Of a stretch of DNA of 64,000 nucleotides, positions 6,949-15,853 are shown piece by piece (position 1 is the first letter of the stretch; each line of letters opens with the position of its first letter). The notes beneath the pieces are model-generated. The model was not told where the DNA came from, did no database searches, and worked only from the letters and a program-made list of their open reading frames with translations. Made by a program: the position numbers and the translations under genes. Source of the DNA: Acinetobacter pittii (GTDB taxonomy: Bacteria; Pseudomonadota; Gammaproteobacteria; Pseudomonadales; Moraxellaceae). The stretch covers positions 3,472,001-3,536,000 of the forward strand of contig NZ_CP139249.1 in the NCBI RefSeq assembly GCF_034064985.1, in the 5' to 3' direction.

Positions 6949-9177
6949 ATGACCATAACGCCAAAGCCTGATTCAGTTGTTTATCGTGTGCGTGTAGCCG
7001 TACCTGTACATCTGTACGACACTTTTGACTATACACTCACCCAAGCACAATATGAACGGGCTCATGTAGGCTCACGCGTCGCTATTTCATTTGGACGCCA
7101 AAACCTGATTGGTATCATTACTGAAAAAGTGAACCCAAATGAATCATTTACAGGCACCTTTCAGCTTAAAGCCATTTCTGAACTTTTAGACGAACAGCCT
7201 ATTTTAGATGAACAAGTTTTAAGTTTATTGACATGGTCAGCTCAGTATTACCAATTTCCGATTGGCGAGGTCATGCAAACCGCCCTACCCGCATTATTAC
7301 GTCAGGGCAAACCAATGGATGTTTTGTTCCATCTTTGGAAAATTACACCATGTGATAATGTTGAAGCACTTCTTAAACGTTCTGTTAAGCAACAAGACGC
7401 GTATCAAATTTTAAAGTTACACCCTGCCGGAACTACAGAGAATATTCTTAATTTAAGTGGTGTAGAAACGGCTACGCTTAAAGCACTTCAAAAGAAAGGA
7501 CTGGTTGACTGTACGCTTGAACCGCACGACTTTAGCCCATCGCCTGTTGAATTGGCACAAATGCCGCTCACGCTAAATGAAGACCAAAAGAAAGCAACCC
7601 AGCACGTCGTAAACGCACAGCATCAATACCAAGCCTTTTTATTAGATGGTTTAACAGGAAGTGGTAAAACTGAAGTTTATCTGCACATCATGCACGAAGT
7701 GCTAAAGCAAGGTAAGCAAGTACTGGTGTTAGTCCCTGAAATTGGTCTAACCCCTCAAACGATTTCTCGTTTTAAATCACGTTTTAACTGTGATATTGCT
7801 CTATTACACTCGGGCTTAAATGACTCTAAACGCTTGCAGGCATGGCAACAGGCCCAGACTGGCAAAGCATCTATTATTTTAGGAACGCGCTCTGCCATCT
7901 ATACGCCACTGCCACGTTTGGGCCTCATCATCTTAGATGAAGAACATGATCTGTCTTATAAGCAACAAGAAGGCTTCCGCTACCATGCGCGTGATGTCGC
8001 TCTTTATCGAGGTCACTTACAAAGCTGCCCTGTTATTTTAGGTTCAGCAACTCCAAGCATAGATAGTTATTATTTAGTCGAAACTGGCAAATTAACTGCA
8101 CTGCAACTCAACAAACGTGCTGGACATGCACTTTTGCCTAAAATGCATTTGATTGACCTTAAAATTGTCAAAAAACAGCATGGAATTAGCCAGCCCCTTA
8201 TTGAACAAATCAAACATACATTAGCTAGAAAAGAACAGGTTTTAATCTTTTTAAACCGTCGTGGCTATGCACCTGTACTGGTTTGTGAAAGCTGTGGGTG
8301 GCAAGCAAATTGTCCACATTGTGATGCGCATTTTACATTGCACACTCAGCCTTATTCTTATTTACACTGCCACCACTGCGGTACTGTTCATCGCTTGCCC
8401 GATCACTGCCCTGAATGCCAGCAAAAAAGCCTAAAAACCTTAGGTGCTGGAACGGCCAAGGTTGAAGAGCACTTACAAGAACTATTTCCAGACTATGATG
8501 TGATTCGGGTTGACCGTGACAGTACCAGTCGTGTCGGTAGCTGGCAAAAAATTTATGACCGTATTCACCAAAACAAACCAACAATTTTGCTTGGCACTCA
8601 AATGCTGGCAAAAGGTCATCATTTCCCACACGTGACTTTGGTTGCCATTTTAGATATTGATGCGGGGTTACTTAGTGTCGACATTCGCGCGCCAGAACGT
8701 ACTGCGCAGTTAATTGTACAAGTCGCTGGACGTGCAGGCCGTGGTGAACATAAAGGCCATGTTTATTTACAAACATTAAGACCTGACCATCCATTACTCA
8801 CCACACTCATCGAAAAAGATTATCGGGCGGTTGCTAAACAAACTCTTGCGGAACGTAAAGTCGCATTGCTGCCACCTTATCGCTATGCCGTACTGATACG
8901 TGCAGAATCCAAAGATCGTGACTATACCTTACATTTCTTAAATGAAGCGGCGGAACAATTACGCCAAATTGCAGGTGACATTGTTGATATTTGGGGACCA
9001 ATTCCAGCCCCTATGGAGCGTAAAGCTGGACGCTACCGCGCCCACATGGTGATTTTATCTGCTGACCGTGCTCGCCTCCATTTTTACTTAAGACAATGGT
9101 GGTCACAATTGGTTCATGCACCAAGGCAGCATCAACTTCGACTCTCAATTGATGTTGATCCGCAAGAATTTAATTAG
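6949..9177 (+). CDS. priA: Primosomal protein N', replication-restart helicase
   Basis: PriA recognises stalled forks and D-loops and reloads DnaB, acting downstream of RecBCD-mediated repair. Its 742 residues match the family. An N-terminal fork-binding domain (about 1-200) is followed by the SF2 helicase with Walker A DGLTGSGKTEVYL near residue 230 and the DEEH box LIILDEEHDLSYKQ. The paired zinc sites hold eight cysteines between about residues 445 and 490 (CESCGWQANCPHC, CHHCG, HCPEC), and motif VI-like QVAGRAGRG follows. It is divergent from gspF with about 150 bp between them. Confidence 0.97.
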   Translation: MTITPKPDSVVYRVRVAVPVHLYDTFDYTLTQAQYERAHVGSRVAISFGRQNLIGIITEKVNPNESFTGTFQLKAISELLDEQPILDEQVLSLLTWSAQYYQFPIGEVMQTALPALLRQGKPMDVLFHLWKITPCDNVEALLKRSVKQQDAYQILKLHPAGTTENILNLSGVETATLKALQKKGLVDCTLEPHDFSPSPVELAQMPLTLNEDQKKATQHVVNAQHQYQAFLLDGLTGSGKTEVYLHIMHEVLKQGKQVLVLVPEIGLTPQTISRFKSRFNCDIALLHSGLNDSKRLQAWQQAQTGKASIILGTRSAIYTPLPRLGLIILDEEHDLSYKQQEGFRYHARDVALYRGHLQSCPVILGSATPSIDSYYLVETGKLTALQLNKRAGHALLPKMHLIDLKIVKKQHGISQPLIEQIKHTLARKEQVLIFLNRRGYAPVLVCESCGWQANCPHCDAHFTLHTQPYSYLHCHHCGTVHRLPDHCPECQQKSLKTLGAGTAKVEEHLQELFPDYDVIRVDRDSTSRVGSWQKIYDRIHQNKPTILLGTQMLAKGHHFPHVTLVAILDIDAGLLSVDIRAPERTAQLIVQVAGRAGRGEHKGHVYLQTLRPDHPLLTTLIEKDYRAVAKQTLAERKVALLPPYRYAVLIRAESKDRDYTLHFLNEAAEQLRQIAGDIVDIWGPIPAPMERKAGRYRAHMVILSADRARLHFYLRQWWSQLVHAPRQHQLRLSIDVDPQEFN

Positions 9178-9253
9178 ATGGCTTGAATATCATAGTGTGA
9201 AGAAGCCTTTTTGGCTTTACACTTAAAAGAGACTAATACATTCGAGGCAATGA

Positions 9254-11098
9254 ATGTCATTCTTACTGCAAGCAACAATTTTTCTTGGAGCTTCTCTGAT
9301 TTTAGTCCCTCTTGGCAAGCGCCTAGGGATAGCAACAGTTTTAGGTTATTTATTTACAGGAATACTTCTGGGTCCTAGTGTTTTAAATATTGCACATGAC
9401 CCTGAAGCAATTATGGAACTTGCCGAATTCGGTGTCATTTTATTGATGTTCTTAATCGGCTTAGAGTTACGCCCCCAACGTTTATGGGAAATGCGTGACT
9501 CTATTTTTGTAATGGGAAGTCTGCAAGTCCTCATTAGTGGGGCTATTCTTATGCTGATCGTACTATTACTCTTTCAACAGCAGCTTTCTGTCAGCTTTGT
9601 CATTGGTTTTGCCCTTGCGCTGTCTTCTACAGCTTTTGTATTACAGCTTCTGACCGAAAAGCAGCAACTCAATACGACTTATGGTCAGCAGTCTTTTTCC
9701 ATTTTACTTTTCCAAGATATAGCGGCTATTCCGTTGCTTGCCATCATTCCACTCTTGGCAGGAACAGAATCAACCCATCACGGCGTCGCTTATTTTGCAG
9801 CTATTATTGCAACCTTTACTGGCCTGTTTCTGTTTAGCCGTTATGTAATGCGTCCCTTCTTCCGCTTTGTTGCTAAAAGTGGAGCGACTGAACTTATTAC
9901 AGCAGTAGGATTATTTATTATTCTTGCTGTTGTCTTGCTTATGGATACTTTGGGAATTAGCACCACATTAGGTGCATTCCTCACAGGCGTATTATTAGCA
10001 GATTCAGAATTTCGCCACGAAGTTGAAGCGAGTATTGCACCGTTTAAAGGCCTACTGCTTGGCTTATTCTTTATGACCGTGGGTATGACCACACAGCTAT
10101 CACTACTGATTGATATGCCTTTGCTTATTATTGGTGGCGCAGTCGGCTTATTGCTCATTAAAACACTGATATTAACTGCAATTGCCCGCTATAAAAAATA
10201 CAGCTGGAACAATAGTTTGCTTTTAGGTACGTGCTTGGCACAAGGTGGAGAATTTGCTTTTGTAATTTTGAGCCTTGCAAAAAGTGAGAAGATTTTAACT
10301 CAAGCTCTATTAGAGCCAGTGACCCTTATTGTGACGTTGTCGATGGTACTTACTCCAGTAATTTACTGGATTATGGCAACTCAGATCATTCCTCTGTTTA
10401 ATAAAGAACGTCCACCTGAGTATGACGAAATTCCTCAGCAAGACAACCCGATTATCATTGCTGGTTTTGGCCGATTTGGACAAATTATCGCGCGTATTGC
10501 CCGCCTACAACATTTAGGCTTTACTGCAATCGACAACAATCTTCATCAAGTAGACTTTGTTCGTCGCTACGGCGGTAAACTCTATTATGGCGATGTAACC
10601 CAGCCCGATTTACTGCGTTCTGCCGGTATTGAAAAAGCTAAAGTATTTATTTTAGCGATTGATGATGTTGAAGACTCCATGAATGTTGCTCGTCATCTTA
10701 GATTAAATTATCCAAACTTAAAGCTATTAGCCCGTGCTCGCGACCGTCACCATGTCCATCTTTTAAGAGATTTAGGCGTGGAATATATTTGGCGTGAAAC
10801 GTATTTATCTTCATTAGGTATGGCTTATCGCGCTTTACGAGAACTTGGAATCTCTGATGAACAAGCCTATAACAATATCGAAATCTTTCGGGATTATGAT
10901 GAGAAATTGCTCATACAGCAGCAAAGTATTTATACTGATGAACAGAAGATTTTTGAAACACATCGTAATGCCTTAGCCGAGCTTGAACATTTGTTTGAAA
11001 GTGATGCGCAGCAACAGGCTACATCAAAGCATGATGTTAATTTAAAGCGTCATTTACAACCAAATCGCATCGACATTACAAGAGATCATCTAGAATAA
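9254..11098 (+). CDS. Kef-type K+/H+ antiporter (CPA2) with TrkA-N domain
   Basis: A 614-residue protein of KefB/KefC build. The N-terminal 380 residues form a CPA2 antiporter with about twelve membrane segments. The TrkA-N/RCK domain begins near residue 400 (PIIIAGFGRFGQIIARI, a Rossmann-type nucleotide site), and the C-terminus is polar. KefB/C proteins in E. coli are glutathione-gated K+ efflux systems that acidify the cytoplasm to protect against electrophiles. No kefF/kefG ancillary gene is adjacent, so gating by glutathione is not shown here. The start ATG follows GAGGCA. Confidence 0.9.
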   Translation: MSFLLQATIFLGASLILVPLGKRLGIATVLGYLFTGILLGPSVLNIAHDPEAIMELAEFGVILLMFLIGLELRPQRLWEMRDSIFVMGSLQVLISGAILMLIVLLLFQQQLSVSFVIGFALALSSTAFVLQLLTEKQQLNTTYGQQSFSILLFQDIAAIPLLAIIPLLAGTESTHHGVAYFAAIIATFTGLFLFSRYVMRPFFRFVAKSGATELITAVGLFIILAVVLLMDTLGISTTLGAFLTGVLLADSEFRHEVEASIAPFKGLLLGLFFMTVGMTTQLSLLIDMPLLIIGGAVGLLLIKTLILTAIARYKKYSWNNSLLLGTCLAQGGEFAFVILSLAKSEKILTQALLEPVTLIVTLSMVLTPVIYWIMATQIIPLFNKERPPEYDEIPQQDNPIIIAGFGRFGQIIARIARLQHLGFTAIDNNLHQVDFVRRYGGKLYYGDVTQPDLLRSAGIEKAKVFILAIDDVEDSMNVARHLRLNYPNLKLLARARDRHHVHLLRDLGVEYIWRETYLSSLGMAYRALRELGISDEQAYNNIEIFRDYDEKLLIQQQSIYTDEQKIFETHRNALAELEHLFESDAQQQATSKHDVNLKRHLQPNRIDITRDHLE

Positions 11099-11154
11099 CT
11101 TGAGATTTCAGAAAATGGCTATATTAAGGACTTATTCACATTGCCTAAATAATT

Positions 11155-11183
11155 GGACAATGGGCACAAAGCTGCCCCTGTCC
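11155..11183. other. Hairpin in the gap upstream of hslO
   Basis: GGACAATGGGCA and TGCCCCTGTCC form a long, nearly perfect stem (one bulge) with a 6-base loop. It lies midway in the 163-bp gap between the antiporter and hslO and has no T run, so it is not a standard terminator. It could be an mRNA leader structure, a 3' stabiliser, or part of a dispersed repeat. Confidence 0.5.
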
Positions 11184-11261
11184 GGCTTGCGGCTTAGCTG
11201 CATTTCCTGAGCTTGATTAAAACGAAATAGTTATACTCTGCTTAGGGCCCTGGAGAATATT

Positions 11262-12137
11262 ATGTCTGATTTACGCCAACGCTTTTATATAGAGAACTTT
11301 CCAGTACGTGGAGAAGTAGTTCATCTAGAAGAAGCCCTACAAACTATCTTAGCTCAACGTGACTATATGCCTGCGGTTAAAATTCTGCTAGGTGAAATGT
11401 TGAGTGCGACTGCATTACTTGCAAGTACACTAAAAATCAAAGGCCGTATCAGCTTGCAAATCCAGGCTAGCGGCACCTTCAAATGGGCGATGGCTGAATG
11501 TAACCATTTAGGAGAGGTTCGTGCTTTAGCGGACTATGAAACCGACCCTCGCTTTGTTGAAGCAACAGACAGCAGCACAGTTCTTGGTGCTTTAGTTAAT
11601 CCGGTTTTATTTATTAACATTGAACCGGAATTTGGCGAACGTTATCAAGGGATCGTGCCGCTTGATCAAGTGACTTTAGCGGGTTGCTTAATGCAATATT
11701 ATGATTTATCTGCACAAATTCCAACTCGTATTGTGTTGGCAAGTACAGATAAGCGTTCTGGCGGTTTACTGATTCAACTCTTACCACGTCATGATGAAGA
11801 AGAGCAAAACTTGGTCGATGAAGATTTATGGCCACGTTTGACGATGTTGACCGAAACATTAAAAGCTGAAGAGCTGACCAATTTAGATGCAAATGAAATC
11901 TTATATCGTTTATATAACGAAGAAGAAGTTCGTTTACCAGAAATTGAAGCATTAAAATTTGGCTGTACATGTTCAAAAGAACGCTGTGCAAATGCCCTGA
12001 TTCAAATTGGTGTAGACGCTGTTCATGAAACTCTAGAACAGCAGAACCCGATTCGTATGGACTGTCAGTTCTGTAATACGCAATATACCTTTACCGCTGA
12101 AGAAGCTTTAGCGTTATTTGGTGAACATTTAAGTTAA
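11262..12137 (+). CDS. hslO: Redox-regulated chaperone Hsp33
   Basis: The protein has 291 residues, as in E. coli Hsp33. The C-terminal redox switch is intact: a CxC pair in FGCTCSKER (near residue 235) and a CxxC pair in MDCQFCNTQ (near 265) hold zinc when reduced. Under oxidative stress plus unfolding, the zinc is lost, disulfides form and the holdase becomes active in the cytoplasm. The ribosome site TGGAGA lies at a good distance before the ATG. A strong terminator follows, so the gene ends its own transcript. Confidence 0.97.
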   Translation: MSDLRQRFYIENFPVRGEVVHLEEALQTILAQRDYMPAVKILLGEMLSATALLASTLKIKGRISLQIQASGTFKWAMAECNHLGEVRALADYETDPRFVEATDSSTVLGALVNPVLFINIEPEFGERYQGIVPLDQVTLAGCLMQYYDLSAQIPTRIVLASTDKRSGGLLIQLLPRHDEEEQNLVDEDLWPRLTMLTETLKAEELTNLDANEILYRLYNEEEVRLPEIEALKFGCTCSKERCANALIQIGVDAVHETLEQQNPIRMDCQFCNTQYTFTAEEALALFGEHLS

Positions 12138-12151
12138 TATTTTAACTTTAT

Positions 12152-12176
12152 AAAAAGGCGGTTATACCGCCTTTTT
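12152..12176 (+). terminator. Terminator after hslO
   Basis: AAAAAGGCGG-TTATA-CCGCCTTTTT is a perfect 10-bp hairpin ending in a T run, 15 bases after the hslO stop. Confidence 0.92.
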
Positions 12177-12274
12177 ATTTACCTGTATTTTTTGATGATA
12201 ATTTTCAACATGTTAATTTAAATAGGATAATATAAGGCTACTTTATAGCCTAATAAATAAGATGCCTAAATACC

Positions 12275-12886
12275 ATGAATTATTTTGATTATTTTCTCTT
12301 TATTTTTAGTGTAGTTATCATGATTGCGACCCCTGGCCCTGTCATGATTTTAGTTGCAAGCGCTGGACTTAAAGGGGGCTATAAAAAAGCACTAGAAACC
12401 ATTTTTGGTACAAACCTAGCATCCCTTGTTTTAATTTTTATTTCAGTACTGGTTTTAAAAGGAGTACTGAGTGTCAATGATAGTTACCTCAATATCATTC
12501 GTATTTTAGGCTGCCTATATATTGGTTATTTGGGTTTTAGTATTCTCAAAGAAGTGATTCAAGCACCTCACCCAGAAGCGATACAAACAGTTTCAGCACA
12601 AAATGGTGGCTTTAAAAAAGGTTTTCTTGTCGGTATTTCAAACCCAAAAGATATTATCTTTTTCTCGGCTTTCTTTCCGCAATTTTTTTCTATTACACCT
12701 CAGTTAAATTTAAGTCTAACCCTACTTACGCTGACATGGATTGTTTTAGACTTCCTCACATTATCTTTAGTTTATATCTTTTTCCGCCGCCTTTCTAACA
12801 GTCATTTATATCCAAAAATATTAGGCCTCTGCGGTTTATTACTTCTACTTATTGCCCTGTATGGCTTATATCAAAGTTTCATCTAA
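12275..12886 (+). CDS. LysE/RhtB-family amino acid exporter
   Basis: A membrane protein of 203 residues with the family's typical start, ATPGPVMILVASAGLKGGYKKAL (shown in part near residue 19-40), and about six hydrophobic segments. The second conserved part, KKGFLVGISNPKDIIFF, includes the NPK motif of RhtB proteins. These carriers export amino acids such as lysine, threonine or homoserine lactones by proton exchange across the inner membrane. The substrate cannot be told from the sequence. The gene stands alone between the hslO terminator and the cbpA promoter. Confidence 0.9.
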   Translation: MNYFDYFLFIFSVVIMIATPGPVMILVASAGLKGGYKKALETIFGTNLASLVLIFISVLVLKGVLSVNDSYLNIIRILGCLYIGYLGFSILKEVIQAPHPEAIQTVSAQNGGFKKGFLVGISNPKDIIFFSAFFPQFFSITPQLNLSLTLLTLTWIVLDFLTLSLVYIFFRRLSNSHLYPKILGLCGLLLLLIALYGLYQSFI

Positions 12887-12973
12887 ATCCTGAGAAATAC
12901 GGGCTTCACTTACCTATATCTTTTTCTATCAATTTCATTTCGTAATAGAACAACTCTTATACAATCTAGCTTA

Positions 12974-13001
12974 TTGAAAACTCTAAAAATCGTTTCATAA
13001 T
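12974..13001 (+). promoter_or_regulatory. Likely sigma-70 promoter of cbpA-cbpM
   Basis: TTGAAA (12974-12979) and CATAAT (12996-13001) are separated by 16 bases, each one mismatch from consensus, and lie about 30 bases before the cbpA ATG. No heat-shock sigma-32 match was seen. Confidence 0.55.
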
Positions 13002-13032
13002 GAAATAAACAACACCATCGTGATAAAACATT

Positions 13033-13989
13033 ATGGCAAAAAATTATTATGAAGAATTAGGGGTTACACGCAAAGCCTCTGCTGATGAAATTAAAAAAGC
13101 TTATCGAAAATTAGCCCGTAAATATCATCCCGACATCAGCAAAGAAAAAGATGCAGAAGAAAAAATGCAGGCCATTAATGTTGCCTACGACACACTAAGC
13201 AATGCGGATAAAAAAGCTGAATATGACCAGATGTTAGATCATCCTCAAGGTTTTAATAACTTTGGTCAAGGTGCTGCACAAGGGGGCTTTGATGGAGCAC
13301 AGTTTTATCGTCAAGGTTTTACAGGCGGTGAACAAGCAGATTTTAGCGGTTTTGAAGATTTATTTGGTCGCTTTGGTGCAGGCTTTGGCGGTGGACAACA
13401 ACAATATCAAAGACAACAACGTAGTTATCGCGGTGAAGATCAACATGCCAGCATAGAGGTTGATCTTGATATTGCCTATCACGGATCAACCCAACAGATT
13501 ACCCTGCAAATCCCAACCATGAATGCTTATGGCGAGCCTGAAGTTCAACGCAAAACCTTACAGGTAAAAATACCAAAAGGCATGAAAGAAGGTCAGCAAA
13601 TCCGCTTAAGTGGACAAGGCCAAAGTGGGATTAATGGTGGTGCTAACGGCGATCTTTATATTGAAATCCAGTATAAAGATACAGACCGTGTTCATGTCGA
13701 AGGCAGTGATGTGTATTTGACTGTAGATGTAGCTCCATGGGAAGCAGCATTAGGCCAAGGTATTGAAGTGAAAACACCTGCAGGATCTTTACATGTCAAT
13801 TTACCTAAAAATGCAAAACAAGGACAACAGCTACGTTTAAAAGACAAAGGGATACCAAATAAAACGCCAGGGCATCTGTATTTAATTTTAAATATTGTAT
13901 TCCCCCCTGCAAATTCTGAAAAAGAAAAAGAAGCGTATCAGCAATTGGCAGAAGCATTTGCTTCATTCGAACCTCGTTCATCTCATTAG
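13033..13989 (+). CDS. cbpA: Curved DNA-binding protein, DnaJ-class co-chaperone
   Basis: A 318-residue DnaJ homologue. The N-terminal J domain (about residues 4-70) has the HPD tripeptide in KYHPDIS needed to stimulate DnaK. A Gly/Phe/Gln-rich linker covers about residues 75-135, and two C-terminal substrate-binding beta domains follow. The zinc-finger region of true DnaJ is absent, which defines the CbpA type. CbpA acts as a DnaK co-chaperone and as a nucleoid protein that prefers curved DNA in stationary phase. The cbpM modulator follows 11 bases later, so the two are co-transcribed. Confidence 0.94.
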   Translation: MAKNYYEELGVTRKASADEIKKAYRKLARKYHPDISKEKDAEEKMQAINVAYDTLSNADKKAEYDQMLDHPQGFNNFGQGAAQGGFDGAQFYRQGFTGGEQADFSGFEDLFGRFGAGFGGGQQQYQRQQRSYRGEDQHASIEVDLDIAYHGSTQQITLQIPTMNAYGEPEVQRKTLQVKIPKGMKEGQQIRLSGQGQSGINGGANGDLYIEIQYKDTDRVHVEGSDVYLTVDVAPWEAALGQGIEVKTPAGSLHVNLPKNAKQGQQLRLKDKGIPNKTPGHLYLILNIVFPPANSEKEKEAYQQLAEAFASFEPRSSH

Positions 13990-14000
13990 GGAGCAAGATC

Positions 14001-14330
14001 ATGACAACCATTCACTATCGAGAAATTGTATATGACGGCCATACCTTTAGTGCAGAGGTCGTTGATGAACAATCTACATTTGACCTACAACAATTTGCCC
14101 AAGCTTGCGGCCAAAGTCCTGACTGGATTCTTCAGCTCATTGAATATGATATTTTATCAGTCGAGAATAAACCTGAAGCACATCAGTTTATGGGCGAAGA
14201 TGTCGCACGTGCACGTAAAGCGTATCGTTTACAACGTGACTTTGACGCAAGTTTAGCAGCAGTTGCGGTAATGTTAGATTTGATTGATGAAGTGCAACAA
14301 CTTAGAAAACAGTTGAAGCATTTTCATTGA
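14001..14330 (+). CDS. cbpM: CbpA modulator CbpM
   Basis: A 109-residue helical protein of the MerR_2/CbpM family, which binds the J domain of CbpA and blocks both its co-chaperone and its DNA-binding activity. It ends in a coiled-coil-like helix (LIDEVQQLRKQLKHF). The ribosome site GGGAGCAAG precedes the ATG. Its position directly behind cbpA is the strongest support for the name, since sequence conservation in CbpM is modest. Confidence 0.9.
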   Translation: MTTIHYREIVYDGHTFSAEVVDEQSTFDLQQFAQACGQSPDWILQLIEYDILSVENKPEAHQFMGEDVARARKAYRLQRDFDASLAAVAVMLDLIDEVQQLRKQLKHFH

Positions 14331-14377
14331 GTTTTTTCTTCTAAATAGCCATTAAACAGGCATGAACTAAGGTGATG

Positions 14378-14469
14378 GGCGGCATGGATGCCGCCTTTTG
14401 GACTGCGGTAACATGGATGTACCGTCAGTCCAATAAGGGGTTTTGTTACTTTTGCCCAGTCAAAAGTAA
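14378..14469. repeat. Three-hairpin intergenic repeat element (Acinetobacter type)
   Basis: Three stem-loops follow one another. The first is GGCGGCAT-GG-ATGCCGCC (14378-14395). The second, GGACTG...CAGTCC with inner GGTA/TACC (14400-14431), is capped by the same CATGGATG apex. The third is TTACTTTTG-CCCAGT-CAAAAGTAA with a perfect 9-bp stem (14446-14469). The element fills the 226-bp gap between the cbpM and corA ends, which holds no gene. I recall this composite as a dispersed repeat in Acinetobacter genomes; only one copy is in the window. Confidence 0.75.
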
Positions 14470-14556
14470 GGACAAGCCTATATAAAAAATATCTAATTAA
14501 ACCCTATAGTCGAGGCAATGCTAACCAAACAACTTCGTCATTTTTGGAAGTCTTTA

Positions 14557-15768
14557 TTACTTTAACCGAGTAATCTTTTCCACTTCCTTCAAAGTCTGCT
14601 TAATCGGTTCATATTCCAGAAACCAAAACAAATTCATCCGATCTTGACGATGCTGTTGAGCCAATAAATCAATCACACTTTTTTCACCGCGCCCGACCAA
14701 ATGTTGTCGATAAAAATAGTACAAAAGCAAAATGGTACTCAGTAGCATCACCCCTAACATTATCCAGAAACCAACTGGTGATTTAAGACCTGGAATAAAC
14801 TCAAAGTTCATTCCGTAAATACCCGTTAAAAGCGTCAGCGGTGCAAATACAGCAGTAATAATGGCAAGAATACGCATATTTTCATTGGTCTGGTTTGCAA
14901 TTGCCGAGAAATGCAAATCAATCGCCGACTGAATGGCACTACGTAAACGTAAAGTATGTTTTTGAATACGTTCGACATGACTCATTAAATCATTTAGACG
15001 CACTAATAAAAGGTCTTGGGAACTATGCGTCTTCTCACCAATCACATGATGATAGTTTTCTACAATTTCATCTCGAAACTCTTGTAAGGTTTCGATTTGC
15101 TCTTCGCATAAATTTTCAACCTGCTGAAAGGCCATGTTTTCATGAAACAGCTGATGCCATTGTTTAAAACGGCGATTACCTTGCAGCAATTGCTGTTGCC
15201 AATGCTCGACCCTTCTAGTCAAAGGTGAACGGATATCAAGGTAGCCATCCACCATACTATTGAGCAGTCGTAAACATAAATCTACAGGTGAATTAGGCAG
15301 CTTACGGGTTTTGTTTTGTTCTTCCAAAGTTTTACATAAAATATTTTCGAGACGTTGAATATAGTTTTCAATCGACTTATTGCCCTGCTCACGAACACTA
15401 ATCAGAACTTTAGGAGTAAAAATAAAGCTAATTGGCGTAGTTGCTAGGCCAAATACACTCTCGTGGGATTCCCCATTTTTAATTTCATCATCAGGTGTAA
15501 CGAGCTTTCTAAAAATAAGCAAATCATATTCTTCAAGCGTATCAAATGCACAAGGATGCTCAATATTCGCAATATCTCGCATATGAAATTCATTAATAAT
15601 CACGCCTGAAAGCTGTTGAATCTTTTGTTGCCATTCTTCGTTATGGTTCACCACATCAGCTCTGACACTATCAATCCAGAAAAACTCCAGAATGTGTTCA
15701 TTATGCTGTTCACGGCTTAAAAAGACATAACCATCAGCTTGATGGCGATAAAAGTAATAAACCTGCAT
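14557..15768 (-). CDS. corA: CorA-family magnesium/divalent cation transporter
   Basis: A 403-residue member of the CorA metal ion transporter family. The large cytoplasmic N-terminal domain (about 1-335) includes long helices near 180-300. Two membrane helices at the C-terminal end follow, the first ending in the family signature YGMNFE (GMN motif), the second near residues 355-375. The polar tail holds about 35 residues. The GMN loop forms the selectivity filter of Mg2+/Co2+ channels. ZntB proteins share the fold, so zinc cannot be excluded. The protein converges on cbpM across the three-hairpin repeat, and the pnp terminator precedes its start. Confidence 0.88.
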   Translation of the reverse strand: MQVYYFYRHQADGYVFLSREQHNEHILEFFWIDSVRADVVNHNEEWQQKIQQLSGVIINEFHMRDIANIEHPCAFDTLEEYDLLIFRKLVTPDDEIKNGESHESVFGLATTPISFIFTPKVLISVREQGNKSIENYIQRLENILCKTLEEQNKTRKLPNSPVDLCLRLLNSMVDGYLDIRSPLTRRVEHWQQQLLQGNRRFKQWHQLFHENMAFQQVENLCEEQIETLQEFRDEIVENYHHVIGEKTHSSQDLLLVRLNDLMSHVERIQKHTLRLRSAIQSAIDLHFSAIANQTNENMRILAIITAVFAPLTLLTGIYGMNFEFIPGLKSPVGFWIMLGVMLLSTILLLYYFYRQHLVGRGEKSVIDLLAQQHRQDRMNLFWFLEYEPIKQTLKEVEKITRLK

Positions 15769-15808
15769 ACCACAATGATCTGTTTTTGTATTACTTGCAT
15801 CATGCCAT

Positions 15809-15838
15809 AAAAAAAGTCCGCATCAAGCGGACTTTTTT
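15809..15838 (-). terminator. Terminator of pnp
   Basis: AAAAAAGTCCG and CGGACTTTTTT form a strong stem with a short loop. It lies between the pnp stop (15854) and the corA start, and on the minus strand is followed by a T run. Confidence 0.9.
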
Positions 15839-15853
15839 ATGTCACTAGAACAA

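Noticed and set aside
11614..11991. 125-codon minus-strand frame
   Set aside because: It lies wholly inside hslO in antisense with no ribosome site. It is a shadow of the real gene.
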